DNA of 64,000 nt, taken from contig JAPPCV010000056.1 in assembly GCA_028824715.1 (NCBI GenBank), positions 1 to 64,000 on the forward strand. The letters are read 5' to 3'. This document shows positions 33,076-43,564 of the stretch, in pieces (position 1 is the first letter of the stretch; every line of letters starts with the position of its first letter). The notes below the pieces were generated by a model. The model was not told the DNA's origin. It was given only the letters and a program-made list of their open reading frames with translations, and did no database searches. Source of the stretch: Boseongicola sp. GTDB lineage: Bacteria; Pseudomonadota; Alphaproteobacteria; Rhodobacterales; Rhodobacteraceae. The translations under genes were made by a program, and so were the position numbers.

Positions 33076-33224
33076 GCAGATGGGCAAGTCTTGCATCATT
33101 CCGCGGCGCCACGCGACAGAAGCTGGCGCTCGGGATGAACGCCTGGGTCGGTGGCCGCTGGACAAGCGTCATTCCTTCGATTTCGGCGCAAGCGGTCGGT
33201 CTTGGCGCGGCGGTGTCGCAGTGA
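33072..33224 (+). CDS. putative 50-aa small protein, coupled on both sides (argH ATGA; lipoprotein GTGA)
   Basis: [50 protein letters not shown]; 4-bp overlap with both neighbours. Not in the supplied ORF list; read by eye. Confidence 0.4.
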   Translation: MSRWASLASFRGATRQKLALGMNAWVGGRWTSVIPSISAQAVGLGAAVSQ

Positions 33225-33349
33225 GGTGGCTTTCGCTTCTCGTCGTCCTGTCTCTCGGCGCATGCGGCGTTGATGGTCCGCCCCACCCGAAGGGACCGGG
33301 TGTCAGCGTGGCGGGCGAGGCAAGAATCGGCATCGTCGGGAGGCTGTGA
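33221..33349 (+). CDS. LptM-like small lipoprotein (42 aa) upstream of lysA
   Basis: GTG start; [42 protein letters not shown]; lipobox LSLGAC followed by a GVDGPP motif; conserved argH-lipoprotein-lysA position. Confidence 0.7.
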   Translation: MRWLSLLVVLSLGACGVDGPPHPKGPGVSVAGEARIGIVGRL

Positions 33350-33476
33350 CAAACGTACGTGGGCGCGGCGCTCGGGCCGGTTCGGGATTTCCCTTGTTGG
33401 CCAGGATGGCCGCATCGGATGCTGCGCTCCCGTTTCGCTGGAACTCGAGATGTGCGGGAGTCTTTCTCGCGGAACC

Positions 33477-33926
33477 CTACGGCAGGTGAACCACGACGTC
33501 CGACCTTATCGAATTGGCAATGAAGCAGCGCCGGTGGGCGGCATGATGGAGCTCGCGGATCTTCCCAGGTTCCGGGACCGCTCCAGTCCAAAGGGTTTCG
33601 GGATGAAGATCGACGCGGGTGATCCAGGGATGCGGCGAACCTTCCATTTGGCCGACGGCCGCATCGCGATAGGATGCAGCCCGCAATCCGGCCCGCTGCG
33701 CGAGATCCAGAAACCAGAGCATGTGGCATGACGCAACCGCGGCCACGAAAGCCTCTTCCGGATCGACTGCCGCGGCGTCGGAAAAGGGATGCGGGACAGC
33801 TAGCGGCGATGCCGAGGCGCGGATGACGGCTCCGCCGTCAAATGCCCAGTCATGGGCCCTGGAGTAGCGGCCACGCGCGAAGTCGCCCTCGCATGCCCAG
33901 CGAATCGAAGCGGCATATTCATGCAT
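33477..33926 (-). CDS. OsmC family protein
   Basis: MHEYAASIRWACEGDFARGRYSRAHDWAFDGG; DPEEAFVAAVASCHMLWFLDLAQRAG. Confidence 0.82.
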   Translation of the reverse strand: MHEYAASIRWACEGDFARGRYSRAHDWAFDGGAVIRASASPLAVPHPFSDAAAVDPEEAFVAAVASCHMLWFLDLAQRAGLRAASYRDAAVGQMEGSPHPWITRVDLHPETLWTGAVPEPGKIRELHHAAHRRCFIANSIRSDVVVHLP

Positions 33927-34069
33927 GGCTTGACTTTCTCTCCGGACAAGGCGGATGTCCAATTGCTTCCTGCAGATGATGCGCGTTCCGCAAAGCGCGC
34001 AATCCGGACGAATGTTGCGCCGTGATGCGCATCTGATATGACGATTTGCCGGGTCTCGAGGAAACACGG

Positions 34070-35341
34070 ATGGACCATTTTCTTTATCGCGACGGCGTCC
34101 TGCATGCCGAAGACGTGCCACTTCCCGAGATCGCGGCGACGGTGGGGACGCCGTTCTACGTCTACTCGACGGCGACCCTGGAACGGCATTACCGTCTCTT
34201 CGACGAGGGCATGGCCGGCATGGATCACCTTGTCTGTTACGCCATGAAGGCGAACTCGAACCAGGCGGTGCTCACGGTAATGGCTCGACTTGGAGCGGGC
34301 GCAGATGTCGTGTCGGGCGGCGAGTACTCAAGGGCCGTCGCGGCGGGCTTCCCGGTCGAGCGGATCGTCTTCTCGGGCGTGGGCAAGACAGCGGACGAAA
34401 TGGAACTGGCTCTGTCCGGCGGCGTGCGACAGATCAATGTCGAGAGCGAGCCCGAACTGCGCAGGCTTTCCGAGGTCGCCGTTCGGCTTGGTGTTACTGC
34501 GCCGATAGCCATACGGATCAATCCCGACGTCGATGCACGGACTCACGAGAAGATCGCCACAGGCAGATCCGAGAACAAGTTCGGCGTTCCGATCGGCCGT
34601 GCGCGTGAGATCTATGCGGAGGCGGCAGGACTTCCGGGCCTGGATGTCGCTGGCATCGACGTCCATATCGGATCGCAGCTTACCGATCTTGGTCCCTACG
34701 AGCGGGCCTATGGAAAGGTGGCGGAACTGGCCCGTGTGCTTCGGTCCGACGGCCATGACATCCGACGGCTGGATCTGGGGGGTGGACTGGGGATTCCCTA
34801 CGAGCGTTCAAATGCCGTGCCGCCGCTTCCGATCGACTACTGCGAGGTGATCAGGCGCACCGTCGGGGATCTGGATTGCGAAATCGAGATCGAGCCCGGG
34901 CGGTTGATTGCCGGAAACGCGGGGCTGCTGGTCGCGGGGGTCATATACGTCAAGGCCGGCCAGGATCGCGAATTCCTGATCCTCGATGCCGCGATGAACG
35001 ACCTGGTGCGCCCCGCCATGTATGGCGCCCATCACGAAATCGTGCCCGTGACCGAGCCCGTTCCGGGGTCCGAACAGGCAACATATGACGTCGTGGGCCC
35101 TGTTTGCGAAACCGGAGACACCTTCTCGCGTGGACGGAAAATGCCTTCTGTCGTTGAAGGAGATCTCGTTGCGTTCCGCTCGGCGGGCGCCTATGGAGCG
35201 GTGATGGCATCGGAGTACAATTCCAGGCCGCTGGTTCCCGAGGTGCTGGTCAGCGAACGCCGTTTTGCAGTGATCCGGCCGCGCCCGGCATTTGACGAAA
35301 TGATCAATCGCGATATCATCCCGTCATGGCTCAAGGGGTAG
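34070..35341 (+). CDS. lysA: diaminopimelate decarboxylase
   Basis: MDHFLYRDGVLHAEDVPLPEIAATVGTPFYVYSTATLERHY; CYAMKANSNQAVL (PLP Lys); DVHIGSQLTDL; LGGGLGIPY; GPVCETGDTFSRGR. Confidence 0.95.
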   Translation: MDHFLYRDGVLHAEDVPLPEIAATVGTPFYVYSTATLERHYRLFDEGMAGMDHLVCYAMKANSNQAVLTVMARLGAGADVVSGGEYSRAVAAGFPVERIVFSGVGKTADEMELALSGGVRQINVESEPELRRLSEVAVRLGVTAPIAIRINPDVDARTHEKIATGRSENKFGVPIGRAREIYAEAAGLPGLDVAGIDVHIGSQLTDLGPYERAYGKVAELARVLRSDGHDIRRLDLGGGLGIPYERSNAVPPLPIDYCEVIRRTVGDLDCEIEIEPGRLIAGNAGLLVAGVIYVKAGQDREFLILDAAMNDLVRPAMYGAHHEIVPVTEPVPGSEQATYDVVGPVCETGDTFSRGRKMPSVVEGDLVAFRSAGAYGAVMASEYNSRPLVPEVLVSERRFAVIRPRPAFDEMINRDIIPSWLKG

Positions 35342-37920
35342 GCAAGGCCTGGCCCAAGAAGGAACCGGGACCCATGATCGGTCAAGGCAAACTTCCTCCG
35401 GAGGTCGGGCAGCGGCTCAGGCGGCCGCTGGTCCTGACCTTGATCGGCCTTTTTGCCGAACGCGTTGCACGTGCATTCTGGCCTCTCTGGACCGTGCTGC
35501 TCCTTGCATGTTCCGCGTTGCTGCTTGGCCTGCACGAGTTCCTGGTGCTGGAAGTGGCATGGGCAATCGGGATCCTGGTAGTGCTGGCGGCGCTGGTCAC
35601 ATTCGGTCTTGCCGTGCGCCGGTTCAGGTTCCCGAGGCGCAGGGAGGCGCTTGAACGGCTCGATGCGACCTTGCCGGGCCGGCCGATCGCGACCGTGATC
35701 GACCGGCATGCCATAGGTGCAGGCGACGCCGGGTCCGAGGCGATCTGGCAAACCCATGTCGGACGCATGACAAGACGTCTGGATGAGGCACGCGCAGTTG
35801 AGCCGGATCTCAGGCTTTCCCGATTTGACCTGTTCGGGCTTCGCTATGTCGCTCTTCTCTGCCTTGCGGTCGGGCTGTTGTTCGGATCCTTCCTGAAAGT
35901 TGGCACCTTGGGCGAGGTCATGCTTGACGAACAGGCATTGGCCTTGGAGTCCTCTTGGGAGGGTTGGGTCGAGCCGCCGTACTATACCGGACGGCCAAAC
36001 CTCTATCTCAATGACATCACGCAAGCCTGGCTCGCGGTTCCCGAGGGCAGCCTGGTGACAATCCGCCTTTATGGAGGCGTCGGAGACCTGACGCTGCACG
36101 AAACCGTGTCGGGCCGGACCAGGGACGTGCCTGCGGCAAGCGATCCCTCGCAGAGCTTCAGCGTCAACCAGGATGGCGAGATCAGGATCGACGGTCCAGG
36201 CGGTCGGGAATGGACCATGCAGGCCGAGGCGGATCTCGTGCCGGAAATCGAGTTTGCCGGACCGGTCACGCGCGGCGAGGGCGGCCGCATGGAGGCGCCC
36301 TTTGCCGCGCGGGACGACTATGGGGTCGTCGGAGGGTGGATCGAGATGATCCTCGACGAAGAGGAGGTCGACCGTCGGTACGGGCTGGTTCTGGACCCCG
36401 AGCCGCGCGACCCTGTCGTGCTGGAATTGCCGCTGACAATCGCCGGTGACCGGTCCGAATTCTCCGAAACGGTGATCGGCGACTTTTCGCGCCATCCGTG
36501 GGCCAATCTTCCCGTTCGCGCGGAACTGGCGGCACTTGACGATGCCGGGCAGCAGGGGGTGTCCGAACCCCAGCCCGTGATCCTGCCAGGCCGGCGGTTC
36601 TTCGACCCCCTTGCGCAAGCCATCATCGAAGGGCGGCGCGACCTGCTCTGGAACAGGGAGAATGCCGGGCGCGTGGCGCAGGTCCTTCGTTCCGTGTCCC
36701 ATGGTCCGGAAGGCGTCTTCCGCTCTGCCACTGACTTCATGATGCTCCGGTTCATTGTCAGGCGTCTGGAGGCGCGGGCTTCGCTGGGCCGACTGGATGA
36801 CCCGTCCGTCGAGGAGCTTGAGGAGGCGCTCTGGAACCTTGCCGTGCAGATTGAGGAGGGCGATCTTTCAGACGCTCTTGCACGATTGCGGCGGGCAGAG
36901 GAACGACTTGCCGAGGCGATCCAGAACGGCGCGAGCGACGAAGAGATCGCGGACCTGATGCGGGAATTTCGAGAAGCGATACGGGACTACCTGCGTCAGC
37001 TCGCCGAGCAGCAGGGAGAAGGGCAGAACCAGCAGTTCGCCGAGGGCGAGGCCATGGAAATTGGCCCCCAGGAACTGGACGCTCTCCTGGACCGGTTGCA
37101 GGAACTGATGGAACAAGGGCGCATGGCCGAGGCAGCGCAGCTTTTGGAGCAGTTGCGCAGGATGATGGAGAACAGCTTCGCCTCTCGTGGCCAGCCGTCG
37201 CCCGGACAGGAGGCAATGGAGGGTCTGGCCGAGACCCTGCGCGAGCAGCAAGGGTTGTCGGACGAGGCATTTCGCGACCTGCAGGAACAACGTGGCGGCA
37301 GCCAGGCGGGCCGGTCCCTTGGCAATCTCGGGCGGGAAGGAAGTGACGGCGAAGGGCTGCGGCACGGCGAAGGCGGTCAGCAGGGCCAAGGCGGGCAACA
37401 GGGTCAGCAGCAGGGGGGCGGCGAAGGAAGCCTTGCAGACCGTCAACTTGCGTTGCGACAGGAACTGAACCGGCAGATGCAGAACCTGCCGGGCGTCGGC
37501 ACGCCCGGGGGGGACGCAGCTCGCGAATCGCTCGGAAGAGCCGGAGACGCGATGGATTTGGCGGAAGAGGATCTGCGGAACGAGGATTTTGCCGGTGCGC
37601 TGGAAGATCAGGCTGACGCAATCGAGGCATTGCGCGAAGGGATGCGCAATCTGGCTGACCAAATGGCGCAGCAGGGGCAGAATCAGGCAGGCCAGCAGGG
37701 TGCTGGCAATGGCTGGAACAATGACGGTGCCAACCGCGATCCCCTAGGCCGTGACGTCGGAGGCGGGAGCCGGATCGGAACCGACGAGCATTTGCTGCAG
37801 GGCGATGACCTTCAGCGCAGGGCTCGCGAGATCCTGGACGAACTGCGCCGCCGCTCCGGCGAGATGGAGCGCTCGGAAGAGGAGCGCGACTACCTGAGGC
37901 GCTTGCTGGAGCGGTTCTGA
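35326..37920 (+). CDS. DUF4175 / TIGR02302 family membrane protein
   Basis: Two N-terminal TM segments; long Q/G-rich region (GGQQGQGGQQGQQQGGG); C-terminal DPLGRDVGGGSRIGTDEHLLQGDDLQRRAREILDELRRRSGE; position after lysA. Confidence 0.9.
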   Translation: MAQGVGKAWPKKEPGPMIGQGKLPPEVGQRLRRPLVLTLIGLFAERVARAFWPLWTVLLLACSALLLGLHEFLVLEVAWAIGILVVLAALVTFGLAVRRFRFPRRREALERLDATLPGRPIATVIDRHAIGAGDAGSEAIWQTHVGRMTRRLDEARAVEPDLRLSRFDLFGLRYVALLCLAVGLLFGSFLKVGTLGEVMLDEQALALESSWEGWVEPPYYTGRPNLYLNDITQAWLAVPEGSLVTIRLYGGVGDLTLHETVSGRTRDVPAASDPSQSFSVNQDGEIRIDGPGGREWTMQAEADLVPEIEFAGPVTRGEGGRMEAPFAARDDYGVVGGWIEMILDEEEVDRRYGLVLDPEPRDPVVLELPLTIAGDRSEFSETVIGDFSRHPWANLPVRAELAALDDAGQQGVSEPQPVILPGRRFFDPLAQAIIEGRRDLLWNRENAGRVAQVLRSVSHGPEGVFRSATDFMMLRFIVRRLEARASLGRLDDPSVEELEEALWNLAVQIEEGDLSDALARLRRAEERLAEAIQNGASDEEIADLMREFREAIRDYLRQLAEQQGEGQNQQFAEGEAMEIGPQELDALLDRLQELMEQGRMAEAAQLLEQLRRMMENSFASRGQPSPGQEAMEGLAETLREQQGLSDEAFRDLQEQRGGSQAGRSLGNLGREGSDGEGLRHGEGGQQGQGGQQGQQQGGGEGSLADRQLALRQELNRQMQNLPGVGTPGGDAARESLGRAGDAMDLAEEDLRNEDFAGALEDQADAIEALREGMRNLADQMAQQGQNQAGQQGAGNGWNNDGANRDPLGRDVGGGSRIGTDEHLLQGDDLQRRAREILDELRRRSGEMERSEEERDYLRRLLERF

Positions 37921-38047
37921 ACCTGTCAGCGACCGTGCGTCCTTTGCTCCATGCGCAGCGACCTTCCCATTGCATCGCCTGCGCAAAGCGAGCCAGAACC
38001 TGTGCCGGTCACAGTCGTTGAACGCGATGCAGGACCCGATTTCCGGA

Positions 38048-38709
38048 TTACTCGCCTGACACTCCGTTCAGCCAATCCAGGAAGGCGTTTGCGGCTTCCA
38101 GGTAGGACTGGAGCGGGCCTTCGGTATTGGGATAGAAACGCGAAATCTCCGGCGCGCGCAGGTAGATCGCGACCAGGAGCCCAACCAGAGCCGCCATCAT
38201 GAGCAGCAGCGGCAGGGCAGCGCGGACCCAGCCGCCGCGCCCCTGTTCGGGGGCTGGCCGTCCCGAGGCTTGCCGATGCCTGCCCGGAGCGGCATTGCCG
38301 GACGCGGGCTGAACATTGCCGGCAGGCCTCCCGGCGGACCGCGATGCCTGCGCGTGCCGCAACGAGAGTTCGCGTTCGGCTTCCTCCTTCAGGATCTGGA
38401 GCGCGGCACGGTCGATGGTGAGCGCATGCATCGCATCCGGGTCGTGCCCGCCAGCTTCCTCGTTTTCGTGAGAATGGTCATCGGATCCCGGGCTCGGGTC
38501 ATCCGCCGGCGTCCCGTCCCGTCCCGCAGCTTCAGCCGATTCCTGGGCCAGGGTCACGGCCTGGCTCCCGATCCTTGCGCCGTGCGAAGCGCGGCGGACT
38601 CACGTCTGGCATGCTCGCGGTCCGAGCACTCCAATTCCTTTGCACGCACCGGGATCAACGCGTCGTCGATCTCGGATTTGGATCTGCAGTTGGGGCACGT
38701 CAGCCGCAT
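38048..38709 (-). pseudogene. MJ0042-type zinc-ribbon membrane protein split by an apparent frameshift (N part 38554-38709, C part 38048-38557)
   Basis: N part MRLTCPNCRSKSEIDDALIPVRAKELECSDREHA..; C part LTIDRAALQILKEEAERELSLRHAQ...ALPLLLMMAALVGLLVAIYLRAPEI. Two reading frames overlapping GTGA; second zinc knuckle CxxC is degraded (CSDR). Confidence 0.5.
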
Positions 38710-39616
38710 GAAGTGAGCTCCTGGATCGAAGGATTCGGCCATTGCCGGATTCGCATGGCCAATTCCTCCAATGGGTCAACTCCACCCGTTCGGGAGACCG
38801 TCGGCATTGTAACCTTGCCCTCAGGCGCGCACAACTGCCGCAACGACGGTGCCGGTTCCGGGAATCACGTGCGGTCCCGCCGGCGAAGCATCTGTCCCAG
38901 CCCACCGAACCGTCGAGTCACGCGATGTCGGACGCATGGAAGATGCCCGGCGCATTTGTGCGCCGGAGACCCCCGACGTCCCGGCCGGGGACGAAGGCGC
39001 GCATCTTCGGGTCGCCAGCACTGCCCGCAACTGATCGAACCGTAGCGGTAGGTCGGGTGCGTTCGGTGCACGGATCTTCCGTCGCGCGAAACGGGACGGT
39101 TCGCACGCACGCCTTGTCGCCGGCAACCGGCGATGGAACGTGTGATCGACCACCTCGGGCGCAGCGGTCCCGGCCGTGCCCGGACACGGGGGCGCGGGCG
39201 AAATCCGGGGTCGGCAATCGCCAAGCGAGCGCGGTCTCGCGGAAGCAAAGGCGCCCGTGCGACGGACAGGCGCATCAAGCAAGGCGGCGGCCCGCGGAAA
39301 CCGGGCGCCGGGCATTCGCCCGTGCCCAAGTGTCGCCAACCCCCGGGCATGAGGGCACAGGTCCGATGCCCTCGGACAGGTTCCTGGCCAACGGCGGTAC
39401 GTGCCACCGAGCGTGAAGGCAGTCCCGCCGTCACGGCCCCCGGTTCGTGCCGGACGGATCACCGGTGGCCGCTGTCAATGTCGTCCGGGACACGTCAAAT
39501 TCCTTGTGCCGGGTCTGTCCGGTCGGCGTATGCTCGTGCACAGCGCATCGAGCGGGCGATCCGGAATGCGAACGAAGATGAACGGGCCCGCCGGAAACGA
39601 GAGGGGGAAGAGAACC

Positions 39617-40387
39617 ATGGAGTCTTACATGAAGCGATTTTCGGTCAAGGGACGGCGGGCACTGGTTACGGGAGCGTCCAAGGGGATTGGTTTCGAGATC
39701 TGCAACGTCCTAGCGGAAGCCGGGGCCGACATCGTGGCCGTGGCTCGTGACTCGGGGGGGCTTGCCGAAGCCTGCGCGGCCGTGGAGCGGTTCGGGCGGG
39801 AGTGCCTTGCCATCGAGGCAGAGCTCGAGACCGTCGCGGGGCCGAAGGATGCCGCACGAGTGGCGCTCGATCACTTCGGCACGATCGACATTCTCGTCAA
39901 CAACGCAGCCACCACGACGCCGGCCTCGCTGCTGGATGCCGAGGTCGAAGACTGGGACCGGATGATGGCGGTGAACCTGCGCGCGCCGTTCCTTCTCGCC
40001 CAGGCGCTTGCACCGAAAATGATCGAGCAGGAACGCGGCAAGATCGTGAACGTCTCGTCGCAGACCAGCGTCGTGTTGATCCCGGATCACTGTGCGTACG
40101 CGGCTTCCAAGAACGGCCTGAATGCATTGACGAAAGCCATGACTTGCGAGTGGGCGCAATTCAACATCCAGTGCAACGCCATCTGCCCGACGGTGATCTT
40201 GACACCGATGGGCGAGCGTGTCTGGGGCGAACCCGGAAAGGGTGATCCGATGAAGGCAAGGATCCCGGCAGGGCGCTTCGGACTTCCAGTGGAAGTTGCC
40301 GATGCGGTCCTGTATCTTTCCTCACCTGCGTCAGACCTGGTCAACGGTGACTTGCTGATGGTGGATGGCGGGTACACCGCGCTCTAG
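39617..40387 (+). CDS. SDR family oxidoreductase (polyol/2-deoxygluconate dehydrogenase-like)
   Basis: [45 protein letters not shown] (YxxxK); [19 protein letters not shown]. Confidence 0.9.
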   Translation: MESYMKRFSVKGRRALVTGASKGIGFEICNVLAEAGADIVAVARDSGGLAEACAAVERFGRECLAIEAELETVAGPKDAARVALDHFGTIDILVNNAATTTPASLLDAEVEDWDRMMAVNLRAPFLLAQALAPKMIEQERGKIVNVSSQTSVVLIPDHCAYAASKNGLNALTKAMTCEWAQFNIQCNAICPTVILTPMGERVWGEPGKGDPMKARIPAGRFGLPVEVADAVLYLSSPASDLVNGDLLMVDGGYTAL

Positions 40388-41427
40388 GCGGACTCCGAGA
40401 GCTCGATCTGCACCTTGACTGCCGAGGCCGGAGCGCTTCGGGCAAATTCGAATGCCGCGATGCTCTCCCTGAAATCGTAGAGGTCGGTGATCAGCGGATC
40501 GACGTTGATCGCGCCGGAAGCCAGCATGTCCACGGTGCGCGGGTAAACGTGTGCATAACGAAAGACGTGCTCGACCCGTGCCTCCTTGATCTGCGCCTCG
40601 AGCACGTCGTAAGCAATGGGTGCGCCGGGCATTCCGATGAATGCAACCGTGCCGCCCGGGCAAAGGCACTCGAAGACGCCGGCGGCCGCCTGTCCGTTGC
40701 CTGACGCCTCGAAGACGACGTCTGCCCCCCAGCCTTCGGTCTCGCGCCGGACGGCTTCGGCAAGGCTCTCGTTCCGGACGTAGACGGGTACCACAGGCCC
40801 GAGCGCGGCTGCCAATTCCAGTTTCGGTTCCTGGACGTCGCTTATGATCACTCGGCTGCACCCTGCCGCGAGCGCCGCAAGCACCGTGACCATGCCGATC
40901 GTGCCGGCGCCGATCACCACGGCCAGGGCGCCCGGCGATACCTGCGCCTTGGTTGCGGCGTGGACGCCGACCGCGAGCGGCTCGACCATTGCCCCGGCAG
41001 CGTACGACACGTTGTCGGGCAGCCTGAAGGTGAAGTCTGCAGGGTGCACGACGGTGGGCCGCAGGACGCCGTGGACCGGTGGTGTCGCCCAGAATCGCAC
41101 CGAGGGGTCCAGGTTGTACTTGCCCAAGCGGGTGGCGCGGCTGCACGGGTCGGGAATGCCCGGCTCCATGCAGACCCGGTCGCCGACGGAGAGTGAGGTG
41201 ACAGCGGTGCCCGTTTCAACGACCACGCCGGATGCCTCGTGCCCGAGAACCATGGGCTCCTTCACGATGAAGGGGCCGATTTCGCCGTGCACGTAGTAGT
41301 GGACGTCGCTCCCGCAAACACCCACGCGGCGGATCGCGATGCGCACGTCGCGCGGGCCCAGCGGCTCCTCGATGGCAATGTCGCGCAACGCGAGTTCATC
41401 CTTGCGTTCTAGCACGAGGGCCTTCAT
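40384..41427 (-). CDS. zinc-dependent medium-chain alcohol/polyol dehydrogenase (xylitol/sorbitol dehydrogenase-like)
   Basis: [73 protein letters not shown] (GHExxG zinc motif); [20 protein letters not shown]. Confidence 0.9.
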   Translation of the reverse strand: MKALVLERKDELALRDIAIEEPLGPRDVRIAIRRVGVCGSDVHYYVHGEIGPFIVKEPMVLGHEASGVVVETGTAVTSLSVGDRVCMEPGIPDPCSRATRLGKYNLDPSVRFWATPPVHGVLRPTVVHPADFTFRLPDNVSYAAGAMVEPLAVGVHAATKAQVSPGALAVVIGAGTIGMVTVLAALAAGCSRVIISDVQEPKLELAAALGPVVPVYVRNESLAEAVRRETEGWGADVVFEASGNGQAAAGVFECLCPGGTVAFIGMPGAPIAYDVLEAQIKEARVEHVFRYAHVYPRTVDMLASGAINVDPLITDLYDFRESIAAFEFARSAPASAVKVQIELSESA

Positions 41428-41503
41428 GCGCCTGTTCTCCAGATGCGAAAGGGCGGGGCCGACCATGCAGCCGGCCGCGCCGGTGTGGTTGGAACGGTCC
41501 CCC

Positions 41504-42487
41504 TCAGCGACCCATTTTCGGTCGGGAATAGCGGTTCGCGTATTCCAGGATCTCGTCGGTGTCGGACCACCGGTCGACCATCACGAAGGAACTGCCCCAG
41601 ACCAGCGGCACCTCCTCGCCCTTGCTGTGGGCGACGAATGCATCGGCCACGGCGACGCCGCTGTCATCGATCGGACGAAGTACCGAAGCTGTCAGCCAGC
41701 CTTCCTTCATGGCGGTGATCTCGTCTCCGGTGCCGCCGAATCCCATGGTCAGGATTTCCTCCGACTTGCCCATTTGCCGAACGACCTGTGCGGCGCCGAG
41801 ACCTATGGTGGTGGACATGCCGTAGATGAGGTTGATGTCAGGATGGGCGGCCAGCATGTTCTGCGCGGCGTCATACGCCTTGGCACGGTCGAAGTCAGTG
41901 TAGGGTCCCATGACGACTTCGATGTCGGGATGCTGCTCGACCACGCTGAGAAACCCGCCGCCGCGCTCGTCGCTGACCACGCCCGGCGCGCCCCGGAGGA
42001 TCAGGACCTTGCCCTTGCCGCCGAGCTGTTCGGCCGCCCATTCGCCGGACTTGACGCCGCCAGGATAGTGAGCAAACGCGATGTAGCTCATCGCCCGCGC
42101 GGATTCGTCCTCGTGGGGTGTCGTGAAATTGTAGACGACGGTTGGGACGCCCGCCTGCTTGAGCTTGCGCAGGGCCGGAATCGCGGCCTCGAATTCCGTC
42201 GGGCCAAGGAAGACGTAGTCGACGCCGCCCGCAATGACCGATTCGACCTGTGCGAGCTGGCCTGCGTGATCCACATGGCTGGCGACGGCGAGCTGCTGGA
42301 CTTCGAAGTCGACCCCGAGTTCCTCGAGACGTCCCTGCATCGACCAGAAGACACGCTCCCAGGCGTCAGAGATGTCGAATGAAGGCGAGAGATAGGCTAT
42401 CCGCATCGTGTCGGCTTTCGCCGCAGGCGGGGAAAGCGCGAAAGCCGCGAGCGCGGCTGCCGCGATGAACATACGACGTAACATCAT
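41504..42487 (-). CDS. CUT2-type sugar/polyol ABC transporter substrate-binding protein
   Basis: [25 protein letters not shown] signal peptide; type 1 periplasmic-binding fold ([42 protein letters not shown]); ORF upstream of 42487 is noise. Confidence 0.88.
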   Translation of the reverse strand: MMLRRMFIAAAALAAFALSPPAAKADTMRIAYLSPSFDISDAWERVFWSMQGRLEELGVDFEVQQLAVASHVDHAGQLAQVESVIAGGVDYVFLGPTEFEAAIPALRKLKQAGVPTVVYNFTTPHEDESARAMSYIAFAHYPGGVKSGEWAAEQLGGKGKVLILRGAPGVVSDERGGGFLSVVEQHPDIEVVMGPYTDFDRAKAYDAAQNMLAAHPDINLIYGMSTTIGLGAAQVVRQMGKSEEILTMGFGGTGDEITAMKEGWLTASVLRPIDDSGVAVADAFVAHSKGEEVPLVWGSSFVMVDRWSDTDEILEYANRYSRPKMGR

Positions 42488-43551
42488 GAAAGGGTTCCTC
42501 CCTGTTTTTGGGCCGGCCCCCGGGCCGGCTCGCTTTCGGCGCCGCCGGATGGCTCGCGCCGCATGAACTGCGCCAGCGCAGGTATTCGCTGTTCGCGCAG
42601 GTTGCTGATGGCAACCGCGATCAGGACGATCCCGCCCATGACCACCAGCTGCCAGAAGAAATCCACCCCGGCAATGATCAGCGCGTTTGTCATCATCGCG
42701 AGCAGCAGCGCTCCCATGACCGAACCGTAGACGCTTCCGCGCCCGCCAAAGAGGCTGGTCCCCCCGATGATGACGGCCGAGATCACGTGAATCTCCATGG
42801 CAGTCCCGATCGTCGCCTGCGTCGAATCGATTCGGGCCATCATGATGAGCCCGCCCAGCGCAGTGAACAGGCCCATCAGAACGTACACCATGACCTCGAC
42901 GCGGTTGACCGGGACGCCGGCGAGACGTGCGGCTTCGCGGTTGCCGCCGATCGCCCGCACGTGGAGGCCGAAGCGCGTGCGATTGAAGAGCCATGCGCCG
43001 AACACGGCGGCTGCCAGGGAGATGATCACTGGCACCGGCACGCCGCCGAGGACGCCCTGCCCGACATACGTGACCGACGTCGGCAGCCCGAAGTGCATCT
43101 CTCCCGCGGAGTGGACCAGTGCGAGACCGCGCAGCGCGGCCATCATCCCGAGCGTCGTGATGAACGGCGGGATTTTCACGTACGCGACCAACGATCCGGT
43201 CAGGAAGCCCAGGAAGGCCCCGAGGGCGAACATGAGCGCCACGCCGAGCAGCGGATTCAAGCCGCCCTTGATGAACCCGAATGCCACGACGGTGATGAAC
43301 GCGACCGCCGATCCCACGGAGAGATCTATGCCGGCGCTCGTGATCACGAACGTCATGCCCACGGCCATGACGATGATGAACGATGCCTGGGTCAGGATGT
43401 TGATGAAGTTGGCTATCGTGCCGAAGCGCGGGTTGATCAGGATGAACAGGATGGCAAGCGCCAAGATCACCGCCGTGAGTCCGATCCCTTCGAAGAGCCA
43501 CCGCCGGTCAGCGTGACCGATGCCGGGTTCAGAGTTCGCGTTCGAAGTCAA
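42484..43551 (-). CDS. CUT2-type sugar ABC transporter permease (RbsC/FrcC-like)
   Basis: VITSAGIDLSVGSAVAFITVVAFGFIKGG; GGNREAARLAGVPVNRVEVMVYVLMG; ISAVIIGGTSLFGGRGSVYGSVMGALLL. Confidence 0.92.
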   Translation of the reverse strand: MTSNANSEPGIGHADRRWLFEGIGLTAVILALAILFILINPRFGTIANFINILTQASFIIVMAVGMTFVITSAGIDLSVGSAVAFITVVAFGFIKGGLNPLLGVALMFALGAFLGFLTGSLVAYVKIPPFITTLGMMAALRGLALVHSAGEMHFGLPTSVTYVGQGVLGGVPVPVIISLAAAVFGAWLFNRTRFGLHVRAIGGNREAARLAGVPVNRVEVMVYVLMGLFTALGGLIMMARIDSTQATIGTAMEIHVISAVIIGGTSLFGGRGSVYGSVMGALLLAMMTNALIIAGVDFFWQLVVMGGIVLIAVAISNLREQRIPALAQFMRREPSGGAESEPARGPAQKQGGTLS

Positions 43552-43564
43552 GGTGCACCTCTTT

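Noticed and set aside
38742-39462. Several ORFs on both strands in the 0.9-kb gap after the zinc-ribbon gene (e.g. 38742-39416 +, 38821-39462 -)
   Set aside because: Arg/Pro/Gly-rich, mutually overlapping, no plausible RBS/domain; looked specifically for FtsE Walker motifs and found none.
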